Below the pieces are notes generated by a model. That model saw only the letters and a list, made by a program, of their open reading frames with translations. It was not told the DNA's origin and did not search any database. A stretch of DNA of 64,000 nucleotides, from the NCBI RefSeq assembly GCF_000300975.2, contig NZ_AEEC02000016.1, positions 56,672 through 120,671 on the forward strand. Direction: 5' to 3'. Source of the stretch: Herbaspirillum frisingense GSF30 (lineage in GTDB: Bacteria > Pseudomonadota > Gammaproteobacteria > Burkholderiales > Burkholderiaceae_D). This document shows, piece after piece, positions 17,265 to 25,751 of the stretch (positions are counted from its first letter, which is position 1; the number at the start of each line of letters is the position of its first letter). A program made the position numbers and the translations under genes.

Positions 17265-18557
17265 ATGAAGCTGGAATCCTACTGGACCGATTCTGCCCCG
17301 CTGTATATCTCCCCCTCGCGAGAACTGCCAGCCCAGGTCGACGTGGCCATCGTCGGTGGCGGCTTTACCGGCCTGTCGGCGGCACTGGCGCTGGCCAGGC
17401 GCGGCGCCTCGGTGGTCGTGCTGGAAGCCGGCGCGCACGTGGCAGCCGAAGCCTCGGGCCGCAATGGCGGTCACGTCAACAACGGCCTGGCGATGGATTA
17501 CGCGGAGGTCGCCGCCCGGGTCGGGGTCGAACGCGCCCGCGCCTGGTACCACGCCTATGACGATGCGGTCGATACGGTGGCACGGCTGGTGCAGGAAGAA
17601 GGCATCGCCTGCGACTTCCTGCGCCACGGCAAGCTCAAGATGGCTACACGGCCGCAACAGATGGAGGCCCTGCAACGCAGCGCCGAGCGCCTCTACGCCG
17701 ACGGCGTGGACCGCGACATCGAGATCCTGGACGCCGCCCGCGTGCGTGCCGAGGTGCAGAGCGAGCGCTTCCATGGCGGCATGCTCTACAAGCGCAGCGC
17801 GCAGATGCACATGGGCCGCTTCGCCTATGGCCTGGCGCTGGCGGCCGAACGCCACGGCGCGGCCATCCATACCGGCACCGAGGTACGACGGCTGGAACGC
17901 ATCGGCGACAGCTACGGACATCGGGTCCATACGCCCCGCGGCAGCATCCTGGCGCGGCAGGTCCTGCTGGCCACCGGTGCCAGCCGTCACGGCGCCTACC
18001 GCAGCTTCGGCTGGCTGCGCCGGCGCATCGTGCCGGTAGGCAGCTTCATCGTGGTGACCGAGCCGCTGGGAGCCGAACGCGCGGCCAGCCTGCTGAGCCA
18101 ACAGCGCACCTACACCACGGTGGCCAATATCCATCACTATTTCCGGATGACGCCCGATACCCGCCTGGTCTTCGGCGGACGGGCACGCTTTGCGATTTCC
18201 AGCCCGCAGTCCGATGCCGCCAGTGGCGAAATCCTGCGCCAGGGCCTGCAGCAGACCTTCCCGCAGCTGGGACCGGTGCGCCTGGACTATTGCTGGGGCG
18301 GGCTGGTCGACATGACCCGCGACCGCCTGCCGCAGGCGGGAGAACGCGATGGCCTGTTCTATTCCATGGGCTACAGCGGCCACGGCACGCAGATGTCGGT
18401 GCACATGGGCCAGTGCATGGCGCAGGTGATGGCCGGCGATGCGCTGGCCAATCCCTGGCGTGACCGCGAATGGCCGGCCATCCCCGGTCATTTCGGGCCA
18501 CCCTGGTTCCTGCCGGTGGTGGGCATGTACTACCGGCTCAAGGATAAGCTGGCGTGA
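17265..18557 (+). CDS. FAD-dependent amine oxidase, gamma-glutamylputrescine oxidase-like (DAO family)
   Basis: A 430-aa flavoprotein that begins with the short pre-Rossmann segment ESYWTDSAP typical of PuuB/OrdL proteins. It has the FAD motif DVAIVGGGFTGLSAALALARRG and the substrate-side ASGRNGGHVNNGL, and ends with the flavin contact GLFYSMGYSGHGTQMSVHMGQ. PuuB-type enzymes oxidise gamma-glutamylputrescine or similar amines to an aldehyde, peroxide and ammonia. The next gene encodes a succinate-semialdehyde dehydrogenase-like enzyme (41 bp gap), consistent with amine to aldehyde to acid flow. ATG 17265 lacks a clear Shine-Dalgarno sequence; the longer frame from 17208 adds unrelated residues. 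Confidence 0.85.
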   Translation: MKLESYWTDSAPLYISPSRELPAQVDVAIVGGGFTGLSAALALARRGASVVVLEAGAHVAAEASGRNGGHVNNGLAMDYAEVAARVGVERARAWYHAYDDAVDTVARLVQEEGIACDFLRHGKLKMATRPQQMEALQRSAERLYADGVDRDIEILDAARVRAEVQSERFHGGMLYKRSAQMHMGRFAYGLALAAERHGAAIHTGTEVRRLERIGDSYGHRVHTPRGSILARQVLLATGASRHGAYRSFGWLRRRIVPVGSFIVVTEPLGAERAASLLSQQRTYTTVANIHHYFRMTPDTRLVFGGRARFAISSPQSDAASGEILRQGLQQTFPQLGPVRLDYCWGGLVDMTRDRLPQAGERDGLFYSMGYSGHGTQMSVHMGQCMAQVMAGDALANPWRDREWPAIPGHFGPPWFLPVVGMYYRLKDKLA

Positions 18558-18598
18558 ATGCCCTTTCGAATCCTCTTCACTTTGACTGAATGCCTGCC

Positions 18599-20080
18599 AT
18601 GACTACACTCGAACTGCACCGCCAGGACCTGCTGCCCGGTGCCCACCTGATCGGCGCCGAATGGCGCGCAGCGGCTGACGGTCGCGAACTTGCGGTCAGT
18701 GATCCGGCCACCGGCAAGGTGTTTGCCAGCGTCCCCGACGGCAATGCCGGCGATGCCCGCGCCGCGGTGGATGCCGCTGCTGCTGCATTCCCAGCCTGGC
18801 GTGCCACGCCGGCCAAGCAGCGCGCCGCCATCCTCAAACGCTGGAACGACTTGCTGCTGGCGCACCAGGAAGACCTGGGTCGCCTGATCTCGCGCGAGCA
18901 GGGCAAGCCGCTGGCCGAGGGGCGCGGTGAAGTGGCCTATGCGGCCAGCTATGTGGAATGGTTCGGCGAAGAAGCCACCCGCGCCAATGGCGACATCATC
19001 CCGGCCCCGGTCACCGGCCGCCGCATGCTGGCGCTGAAGGAACCGGTGGGCGTAGTCGCCACCATCACGCCCTGGAATTTCCCGGCCGCGATGATCGCCC
19101 GCAAGATCGCGCCGGCCCTGGCCGCCGGTTGCACCGTGGTGTGCAAGCCGGCCGAGGATACACCGCTGACCTCGCTGGCACTGGTGCGCCTGGCGCAGGA
19201 AGCGGGCGTGCCGGCCGGGGTGATCAACATCGTCACGGCCTCGCGCGAGCGCACGCCGGAAGTGGTCGACGTGTGGCTGGCCGACAGCCGGGTACGCAAG
19301 ATCAGCTTTACCGGCTCCACCGCCGTGGGCAAGCACCTGGCGCGTCATTCGGCCGATACCCTCAAAAAGCTCTCCCTGGAACTGGGCGGCAATGCGCCCT
19401 TCATCGTCTTCGACGATGCCGATCTGGATGCCGCCATCGACGGCGTGATGGCGGCCAAGTTCCGCAATGGCGGCCAGACCTGCGTGAGCCCCAACCGCAT
19501 CTACGTACAAGAGCAGGTCTATGACGCCTTCGTGGCCAGGCTGGGCGCCCGGGTGGCGGCGCTGAAGGTCGGCCCGGCCACCGATCCGGCCTCGCAGATC
19601 GGCCCGATGATCAATGCCCGTGCCATCGCCAAGATCGACCAGCACGTGCGCGATGCCGTCGCCCGCGGTGCCCACGTGATCACCGGCGGCCAGCGCCTGC
19701 AGGGGCCCGGCTACGAAAGCGACAACTACTACGCGCCCACCGTGCTGGCCAACGTGACCGATGCCATGCAATGCAGCTGCGAAGAGACCTTCGGCCCGGT
19801 GGCACCGGTGACGCGCTTCACCAGCGAGGAAGAAGTGATCGCCGCGGCCAATGGCACGCCCTTCGGGCTGGCCGCGTATTTCTATTCGACCGATGTACGG
19901 CGCATCCATCGTGTCACCGATGCACTGGAGAGCGGCATCGTCGGGGTCAACGAGGGCGCACTGGCGGCCGAGGCGGCCCCCTTCGGCGGCGTCAAGGAAT
20001 CCGGTTATGGTCGTGAAGGCTCGGTGCACGGGCTGGATGATTATCTGCATACCAAGTACGTGTGCCAGGGCCAGCTGTGA
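18599..20080 (+). CDS. gabD: NAD(P)-dependent succinate-semialdehyde dehydrogenase
   Basis: A protein of about 493 aa with all ALDH motifs: PWNFPAAMIARKIAPALAAG, the cofactor lysine in CKPAEDTPL, FTGSTAVGK, the base in LELGGNAPFIVFDDADLD and the nucleophilic Cys in FRNGGQTCVSPNR. NAPFIVFDDADLD with GGQTCV is characteristic of GabD. The product is succinate from succinate semialdehyde (or glutarate from its C5 homologue). Starts at 18590 and 18599 are both possible, neither with a strong ribosome-binding site. It follows the amine oxidase gene, and a class III aminotransferase lies further downstream, a layout like GABA/putrescine catabolism. Confidence 0.9.
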   Translation: MTTLELHRQDLLPGAHLIGAEWRAAADGRELAVSDPATGKVFASVPDGNAGDARAAVDAAAAAFPAWRATPAKQRAAILKRWNDLLLAHQEDLGRLISREQGKPLAEGRGEVAYAASYVEWFGEEATRANGDIIPAPVTGRRMLALKEPVGVVATITPWNFPAAMIARKIAPALAAGCTVVCKPAEDTPLTSLALVRLAQEAGVPAGVINIVTASRERTPEVVDVWLADSRVRKISFTGSTAVGKHLARHSADTLKKLSLELGGNAPFIVFDDADLDAAIDGVMAAKFRNGGQTCVSPNRIYVQEQVYDAFVARLGARVAALKVGPATDPASQIGPMINARAIAKIDQHVRDAVARGAHVITGGQRLQGPGYESDNYYAPTVLANVTDAMQCSCEETFGPVAPVTRFTSEEEVIAAANGTPFGLAAYFYSTDVRRIHRVTDALESGIVGVNEGALAAEAAPFGGVKESGYGREGSVHGLDDYLHTKYVCQGQL

Positions 20081-20083
20081 GAC

Positions 20084-20111
20084 CGCAGCCCTGAAATCGC
20101 AGCCCTGAAAT
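20084..20111 (+). repeat. Perfect 14-bp tandem duplication after gabD
   Basis: The unit CGCAGCCCTGAAAT occurs twice in direct succession, just after the gabD stop codon and before the second GNAT gene. It may simply be a replication-slippage product. No function is apparent. Confidence 0.8.
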
Positions 20112-20153
20112 CCCTGTACTACGTTACCTTCAACGAACCGACCAGGAGCCCCC

Positions 20154-21056
20154 ATGCCAGCGCCGACCACCCCCGTCCCGAGCAGCGGCCAGGAAGCCTT
20201 GCCCGACCTGCGCCTGCGTGCCATCGCCGCCGATGACCTGGGCAACTGCCACCGGCTGTCGCTGCGCTTCAAGTGGCCACACCGGCTGGAGGACTGGAAA
20301 TTCCTGTTGCAGATGGGCCAGGGCTATCTGCTGGAACACACCGCCGACGGTGCCGCGCTGCCGGTAGTGGGTTCGGTGGTGTGCACCTGCTACGGCGAGC
20401 AGCACGCGGTCATCGGCATGCTGCTGGTGCAGGCCGAGCTGCAGCGCCGCGGCCTGGGGCGGCGGCTGATGCAGCACACCGCCAGCCAGGTCAATGGCCG
20501 CAGCCTGGTGGTCAATGCCACCGCGGCGGGCATGCCGCTGTATCGGCAACTGGGCTTTATTCAGCAGGATGTGTTGCACCAGTTCCAGGGCTCGTCGGCG
20601 CAGCCGGTACTGGTCTCGCTGCCGCCCGGCGAGCGCGTGCGGCCGATGGGCAAGAATGATGTGCAGCGGCTGCTGGCGCTGGATGCGCGCGCCACCGGCA
20701 TGGAGCGCAGCAAGCTGCTGCTGGCCCTGCTGGAGATGTCCGAAGGCGTGGCGCTGGACCGCGATGGCGAGATGCTGGGCTTTGCGCTGGTGCGTCGCTT
20801 CGGCCATGGCCGTGTGATCGGGCCGGTGGTGGCACCCGATGCCGAACGGGCCAAGGGCCTGATCGCGCACTGGATCAATACCTATTCGGATTCCTTCATC
20901 CGCATCGACGTGTTCGAATCGAGCGGCCTGCCGGCCTGGCTGGACACGCTGGGCCTGACCAATGTCGACCATGTCACCCGCATGTGCAAGGGTACGCCGC
21001 CGGCGCGCGATGCGGGCATGCAGTTGTTTTCCATCGTCAACCAGGCGCTGGGCTGA
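20154..21056 (+). CDS. Tandem GNAT-domain acetyltransferase-like protein (paralogue of 15246-16133)
   Basis: A 300-aa two-domain GNAT protein. The first domain carries LQRRGLGRRLMQHTA (acetyl-CoA pyrophosphate loop) and VVNATAAGMPLYRQLGF; the second carries GHGRVIGPVVAPDAERAKGLI and ends FSIVNQALG. It is colinear with the protein encoded at 15246 over the whole length, showing an old local duplication, with ghrA, the amine oxidase and gabD lying between the copies. CAGGAG lies upstream of ATG 20154. N-acetylation of a polyamine or amino acid intermediate is possible but unproven. Confidence 0.85.
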   Translation: MPAPTTPVPSSGQEALPDLRLRAIAADDLGNCHRLSLRFKWPHRLEDWKFLLQMGQGYLLEHTADGAALPVVGSVVCTCYGEQHAVIGMLLVQAELQRRGLGRRLMQHTASQVNGRSLVVNATAAGMPLYRQLGFIQQDVLHQFQGSSAQPVLVSLPPGERVRPMGKNDVQRLLALDARATGMERSKLLLALLEMSEGVALDRDGEMLGFALVRRFGHGRVIGPVVAPDAERAKGLIAHWINTYSDSFIRIDVFESSGLPAWLDTLGLTNVDHVTRMCKGTPPARDAGMQLFSIVNQALG

Positions 21057-21247
21057 GGCCGCAGCCGGTCGCACGGGGTGCGCCGCAGAAAATGCCAAAG
21101 CCGCCCGCAAAACCCATGAAGATGCTTTTTGGACCCCGCATCTTGCGCATCCGCTGCGACCGGGCAGGCATAGCATAGAACGCATCCCGGTTGTGTCGCC
21201 CGCCTGGCACGACCTTGTTCAACGCCATCGTCAGCGAGTCCTCCTTC

Positions 21248-22624
21248 ATGCAAACATCGACCCTGGCTGCCCTCGACCGCAGCCACCTGATCCATCCCGT
21301 GACCAGCTTTCGCGAACACGAAGAGCTGGGTCCCATCATCCTCAAGTCCGGCCGTGGCGCCTACCTGACCGACCATCAGGACAAGGAACTGCTGGATGCC
21401 TTCTCGGGCCTGTGGTGCGTCAACACCGGCTATGGCCAGGAGAGCGTGATCCGTGCCGCCACCGAACAGATGCAGCGCCTGCCGTATGCCACGGGCTACT
21501 TCCACTTCGCCTCGGAACCGGCGATCCTGCTGGCCAAGAAGCTGGTGGACATCAGCCCGGCCTCGCTCCGGCATGTCTACTTCACCCTGGGCGGATCGGA
21601 CGCGGTGGATGCCGCCGTCCGCTACATCACGCACTACCACAACGCCATCGGCAAGCCGGCCAAGAAGCATTTCATCTCGCTGCAGCGTGGCTACCATGGT
21701 TCCTCTTCGGTGGGGGCGGGACTGACGGCGCTGCCCAATTTCCACTTCAACTTCGATCTGCCGCTGCCGACCCAGCACTACCTGCCCTCGCCCTATCCCT
21801 ACCGCAGCGAACTGGCCGACGACGCAGCCATCATCGCCGCCTCGGTACAGGCGCTGCGCAGCAAGGTGGCCGAACTGGGCGCGGACCAGGTGGCGGCCTT
21901 CTTCTGCGAACCGATCCAGGGTTCGGGCGGTGTGGTAGTGCCGCCCAAGGGCTGGTTGAAGGCCATGCAGCTGGCTTGCAACGAGCTGGGCATCCTGTTC
22001 GTGGTGGATGAGGTGATCACCGGCTTCGGCCGCACCGGCCCCATGTTTGCCTGCCTGGACGAAGACGTGCAGCCGGACCTGATGACCATGGCCAAGGGCC
22101 TGACCGCGGGCTACGCGCCGATGGGCGCGGTGATGATGTCGGACCGGGTCTACCAGGGCATTGCCGATGGCGCGCCCATGAGCACCGTGGTCGGCCACGG
22201 CCAGACCTATTCGGCCCATCCGGTCAGTGCGGCGGTGGCGCTGGAGGTGCTGCGCCTGTACGAGGAAGGTGGTCTGCTGGAAAACGGTCGTCGGGTCGAG
22301 CCCCATTTCACAGCTGGCCTGCGCGCCCTGCTGGATCATCCGCTGGTGGGGGATGCCCGCAGCCGGGGGCTGCTGGGTGCGCTGGAACTGGTGGCCGACA
22401 AGCACACCAAGGCGCGCTTCGCGCCCGAACTGATGCTGCATGAACGCATCTTCAAGGTGGCCTACCAGCAGGGCCTGGTGTTCCGCGCCTTCGGCGACAA
22501 CATCCTCGGTTTTGCGCCGGCGCTGTGCTATACACCGGCCGATTTCGAGCTGATGTTCCAGCGGCTGAAGGCCATCCTCGACGAAGTGCTGGCCCAGCCC
22601 GAGGTGCGCCAGGCCGTCAAATAA
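21248..22624 (+). CDS. Class III PLP aminotransferase (omega-amino acid/polyamine:pyruvate type)
   Basis: A 458-aa class III aminotransferase. SGLWCVNTGYGQ near the start and YFTLGGSDAVDAAVR are typical, the metal-independent Asp lies in LFVVDEVITGFGRTG, and the PLP lysine is K283 in MAKGLTAGYAPMGAV. Relatives include putrescine:pyruvate, beta-alanine:pyruvate and taurine:pyruvate aminotransferases, usually annotated as aspartate aminotransferase family. With GabD and the PuuB-like oxidase it could handle an omega-amine whose semialdehyde is then oxidised. ATG 21248 was chosen at the start of similarity; 21191 is an unlikely longer start. Confidence 0.9.
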   Translation: MQTSTLAALDRSHLIHPVTSFREHEELGPIILKSGRGAYLTDHQDKELLDAFSGLWCVNTGYGQESVIRAATEQMQRLPYATGYFHFASEPAILLAKKLVDISPASLRHVYFTLGGSDAVDAAVRYITHYHNAIGKPAKKHFISLQRGYHGSSSVGAGLTALPNFHFNFDLPLPTQHYLPSPYPYRSELADDAAIIAASVQALRSKVAELGADQVAAFFCEPIQGSGGVVVPPKGWLKAMQLACNELGILFVVDEVITGFGRTGPMFACLDEDVQPDLMTMAKGLTAGYAPMGAVMMSDRVYQGIADGAPMSTVVGHGQTYSAHPVSAAVALEVLRLYEEGGLLENGRRVEPHFTAGLRALLDHPLVGDARSRGLLGALELVADKHTKARFAPELMLHERIFKVAYQQGLVFRAFGDNILGFAPALCYTPADFELMFQRLKAILDEVLAQPEVRQAVK

Positions 22625-22757
22625 GCCGGTCGATGCGAGCAAAGCCCCCGGTCACATGCCAAAAACAGGGACCGGAGGGGTTAAAATGCCCTGACATCCG
22701 GCCTGCCTTCCCCGCCCAGGGACAGCAGGCCGGTTGAGTCGAATAACCCGAGGCAAC

Positions 22758-23252
22758 ATGATGACTAACGGCGCGTTGAAACTGGACCGGATCGATCTGA
22801 GGATTTTGTGTCACCTGCAGGAAAATAGCCGCATTACCAATGTGATCCTGGCCGACGCCGTCGGCCTGTCCCCCAGCCCCTGCCTGATCCGCGTCAAGCG
22901 CCTGGAAAAGGCCGGCTACATCAGCGGCTACGGCGCCTACATCCGCCTGGAAAAACTGGCCGACGTGCAGATCGTGTTCACCGAGGTGACGCTGTCGGAC
23001 CACCGCCGCGAAGACTTCGCCAAGTTCGAGTCCTATATCCGCAATGTCGACGAGATCATCGAATGCCACCTGGTCAGCGGGGGTTACGACTACCTGCTCA
23101 AGTTCATGACCCGCAGCGTGGTGCATTATCAGAGCGTGATCGAGTCGCTGCTGGAACAGAACCTGCGCATTGAAAAGTATTTCAGCTACATCGTCATCAA
23201 GTCGCCCTTCATCAAGCATCACTACCCGCTGGAAAAGTTCATCCAGACCTGA
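22758..23252 (+). CDS. Lrp/AsnC-family transcriptional regulator
   Basis: A 164-aa regulator with an N-terminal helix-turn-helix (LDRIDLRILCHLQENSRITN, then LADAVGLSPSPCLIRVKRLEKAGYI at about 25-50) and a C-terminal RAM ligand domain with VIECHLVSGGYDYLLKF. ATG 22758 with CGAGG upstream is preferred over the TTG at 22734; the ATG at 22761 is also possible. It is 133 bp downstream of the aminotransferase gene and on the same strand. Lrp-type regulators commonly control adjacent amino acid genes, so it probably governs this cluster, with the amino acid substrate or product as ligand. Confidence 0.9.
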   Translation: MMTNGALKLDRIDLRILCHLQENSRITNVILADAVGLSPSPCLIRVKRLEKAGYISGYGAYIRLEKLADVQIVFTEVTLSDHRREDFAKFESYIRNVDEIIECHLVSGGYDYLLKFMTRSVVHYQSVIESLLEQNLRIEKYFSYIVIKSPFIKHHYPLEKFIQT

Positions 23253-23568
23253 TCCGGACTGAAGCCAGGGCGGGACGGGGCATGGGCCGAAGGCTCCGTG
23301 CCGCTCCTTGTCGCTCCCTGCCGCTCCTTGCCGCCCTCTGCAGCCTTCCTTCTGTCTTCCCGCCCCCCTCCCCCGTCCGCTGGCCGCCCTGTTTAGCTGC
23401 GCGAGCCGCATCTCCATCAAATCTCCACAAAAATCCCGAACAAATTCCAGTTTTGGTCAGCAAACTGACCTTTACTTTTGTAAAGAGCTGCCGTTAATGT
23501 GGCGAACACTGACGATTTGTCAGTGTTTCCAGATTACAAGAAGAATTCGATATTGTTCAGGGGTCAAC
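23253..23568 (+). other. Leader/promoter region of fliD, no gene
   Basis: The 316-bp gap has no credible gene. An in-frame upstream extension of fliD from 23308 has proline-rich, non-conserved sequence and is rejected. The second half turns AT-rich at about 23400-23570 and holds three successive perfect inverted repeats (23455-23527). I saw no good sigma-28 or sigma-54 promoter; GCCGTTAA at 23489-23496 resembles only half of a sigma-28 element. Confidence 0.6.
23455..23527 (+). repeat. Three consecutive perfect inverted repeats in the fliD leader
   Basis: Repeat 1: GGTCAG-CAAA-CTGACC, 23455-23470. Repeat 2: CTTTAC-TTTT-GTAAAG, 23470-23485, sharing one base with repeat 1. Repeat 3: AACACTGAC-GATTT-GTCAGTGTT, 23505-23527. 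Repeats 1 and 3 both contain CTGAC/GTCAG. The block ends 41 bp before the fliD ATG. They could be operators for dimeric regulators or hairpins in the 5' UTR; the sequence does not decide. Confidence 0.7.
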
Positions 23569-25596
23569 ATGGCAACTTCCACCGGGTCCATCTCCACGTC
23601 AGCCGGTCCGCTCGATGTGGCGACCTTGGTCAACCAGCTCATTTCGGTTGAAAGCAAGTCGCGGCTCACGCCGCTGAAAAACAAGGAAACCGGTTTCAAC
23701 ACGCTCATTTCGGCCTACGGGACGTTGAAGAACGCGCTGTCGACCTATCAGAGCGCCCTCAAGGGGATGACCTCGGCCACCTTCAGCGCCCAGAAGACCA
23801 CCCTGACCAATGCCGGTACCGGCACGGGCCTCACCACCGATCCGCTCACGGCCGAGACCAACACCGATGAATCGACCGAGGTACTGGCGCAGAAGCTGAA
23901 GTCGGGCGGCTATGCCACCGGCACCACCTTCAATGCCGGCGATTCGGTCGCCATCAAGGTGGGCAGCAACCAGCCCACCTTCATCACGCTCAAGGCCAAT
24001 GCCACGCTGGCCGGCGTGCGCGATGCGATCAATGCCTCCAAGGCCGGGGTCACGGCGTCGATCACCACCGACGGCAGCGGCGACCACCTGGTGCTGGAAT
24101 CCAATACCGGCGGCACCGCCAATACCATCAAGATCACCGCCAACAACACCCTCTCGGGGCTGAGCTACGATCCGGCCTCCAGCACGCCGGGCAGCGTGAC
24201 CCAGGTGCAGGCCCCGCGCGACGCGGCCAAGGCGGCTTCGGGCTCGTACAGCCTGGCGGTGAACCAGCTGGCGCAGGCGGTCAAGGTCAGCTCGGCCGGC
24301 ATCGCCCCGGGCAGCACCTTCGACAATGGCGTGCTGGCCATCAAGACCGGCAACGGCTCGACCGTGCTGATCCAGCCCAAAACCAATACCCTGGCCGGTG
24401 TGCGTGATGCCATCAACGCCAGCGAAGCGGGCGTGAGCGCCTCCATCGTCAGCGATGGCACCAATGACCACCTGGTGCTGACCGCCAAGGATAGCGGCGC
24501 GGCCAACACCCTGCGGGTCAGCGGCACCGGCGCGTTTGCGCCGTTCGCCTTCGATCCCAGCGGCACCGTCACCACCCCGGGCGTGACGGCTGGCCAGACC
24601 TTCACCACTGGCGCGCTGGCACTGCAGGTGGGCAACAAGTCTTTCAACATCACCCCGACCGATCTGGACGCCAGCGGCGACATCCGTCTCAATGACGTGA
24701 TGAAGGCCATCAACGACGCCAACACCGGCGTGACAGCCAGCATCACCACCAGCGGCGGCAAGGAGCAGCTGGTGCTCACCCCGACCGGCAGCGACGCGGT
24801 CAAGCTGACCGGCAGCAATGATTACGCCGGCCTCACCGGCAGCAGCATGGGCCAGCTGGCCAAGGCGCAGGATGCGCGGATGACCATCGACGGCGTGGTC
24901 GTGACCAGCACCAGCAACAAGGTCACCAACGTGATCTCGGGGGTGACGCTGAACCTGAGCAAGGTCACCAATGCCACCGACAATTTCACGCTGGCCATTT
25001 CCAATGACACCAGTGGCCTGACCACCGCCGCCAATACCTTCGTCAACGCCTACAACACGCTGGCCAAGGCGGTGACCAACCTGACCAAGCAAACCCCGTC
25101 CACCACCAAGGGCGAGGCCAATACCGGCTCGCCGCTGGCCTCGGAATCATCGGTGCTGAACATGATGGCGCAGATCCGCAGCACCATGCTGGGGGCGCTG
25201 GGCGAAGGCGGGGGGATGAACCTGTCGCAGGTCGGCATTTCCTTCCAGAAGGACGGCACGCTGGCGCTGGATTCGACCAAGCTGACCACGGCTGCCAACA
25301 AGGACTTCGAGGGCATCAGCAAGCTCTTCACCGCCACGGGCGGCGTGGTCACCAAGCTGCAGACGGTGATGGATGGCATCCTGAAGGAAGGTGGCACGCT
25401 GGCCACCAAGACCAAGGGCCTGCAGGCCAGCCTGAAGATCGTCACGGACCAGCAGACGGCGGCCAATTCGCGCCTGCAGGACCTGAAGGATAACTACACC
25501 AACCAGTTCAATCGCCTGAACGTCACGCTGGCAACCATGCAGGCAAGGCAAAGCTATCTGACGCAGCAGTTGACCAAGCTGTCGAAGTCGTCCTGA
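23569..25596 (+). CDS. fliD: Flagellar filament-capping protein FliD (long form)
   Basis: A 675-aa protein with FliD_N at the start (PLDVATLVNQLISVESKSR, followed by the helix LKNALSTYQSALKGM) and FliD_C at the end (DARMTIDGVVVTSTSNKVTNVI and a C-terminal heptad-rich helix to TQQLTKLSKSS). The middle has three flagellin-hook IN-like repeats, near residues 141-188 (LAGVRDAINASKAGVTASI), 268-317 (LAGVRDAINASEAGVSASI) and 370-415 (LNDVMKAINDANTGVTASI). It caps the flagellum and promotes flagellin folding at the tip; it is secreted by the flagellar export system without a signal peptide. ATG 23569 fits the family start. No other flagellar gene is in the window, so it is an orphan, and its length exceeds the usual 400-480 aa. 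Confidence 0.9.
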   Translation: MATSTGSISTSAGPLDVATLVNQLISVESKSRLTPLKNKETGFNTLISAYGTLKNALSTYQSALKGMTSATFSAQKTTLTNAGTGTGLTTDPLTAETNTDESTEVLAQKLKSGGYATGTTFNAGDSVAIKVGSNQPTFITLKANATLAGVRDAINASKAGVTASITTDGSGDHLVLESNTGGTANTIKITANNTLSGLSYDPASSTPGSVTQVQAPRDAAKAASGSYSLAVNQLAQAVKVSSAGIAPGSTFDNGVLAIKTGNGSTVLIQPKTNTLAGVRDAINASEAGVSASIVSDGTNDHLVLTAKDSGAANTLRVSGTGAFAPFAFDPSGTVTTPGVTAGQTFTTGALALQVGNKSFNITPTDLDASGDIRLNDVMKAINDANTGVTASITTSGGKEQLVLTPTGSDAVKLTGSNDYAGLTGSSMGQLAKAQDARMTIDGVVVTSTSNKVTNVISGVTLNLSKVTNATDNFTLAISNDTSGLTTAANTFVNAYNTLAKAVTNLTKQTPSTTKGEANTGSPLASESSVLNMMAQIRSTMLGALGEGGGMNLSQVGISFQKDGTLALDSTKLTTAANKDFEGISKLFTATGGVVTKLQTVMDGILKEGGTLATKTKGLQASLKIVTDQQTAANSRLQDLKDNYTNQFNRLNVTLATMQARQSYLTQQLTKLSKSS

Positions 25597-25628
25597 GCCC
25601 GAACCTCGGGTCGATCGCCGGTGACAAC

Positions 25629-25672
25629 ACCACAGGCCGCAGCGCGCCCTCCGCTGCGGCCTGTGGTTTTTG
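25629..25672 (+). terminator. Rho-independent terminator of fliD
   Basis: A perfect 16-bp stem (25629-25644 with 25652-25667, outer sequence ACCACAGG...CCTGTGGT) with a 7-nt loop is followed directly by TTTT. It lies 33 bp after the fliD stop and separates fliD from the MaoC gene. Confidence 0.9.
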
Positions 25673-25751
25673 CGGAAGTCGCTATACTGGGGGCCTTTCC
25701 GGTTTCCTGAAGACCGGGACATCACAGCGATAACAACGATCAGGAGACATC

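Noticed and set aside
23481..23496. Possible sigma-28 promoter before fliD (TAAA and GCCGTTAA)
   Set aside because: The gap between the two elements is 5 bp rather than about 15, and no TAAA lies at the right distance.
23308..23568. Upstream extension of fliD from 23308
   Set aside because: The added residues are Pro/Arg-rich, without FliD similarity, and the frame would cover the inverted repeats.
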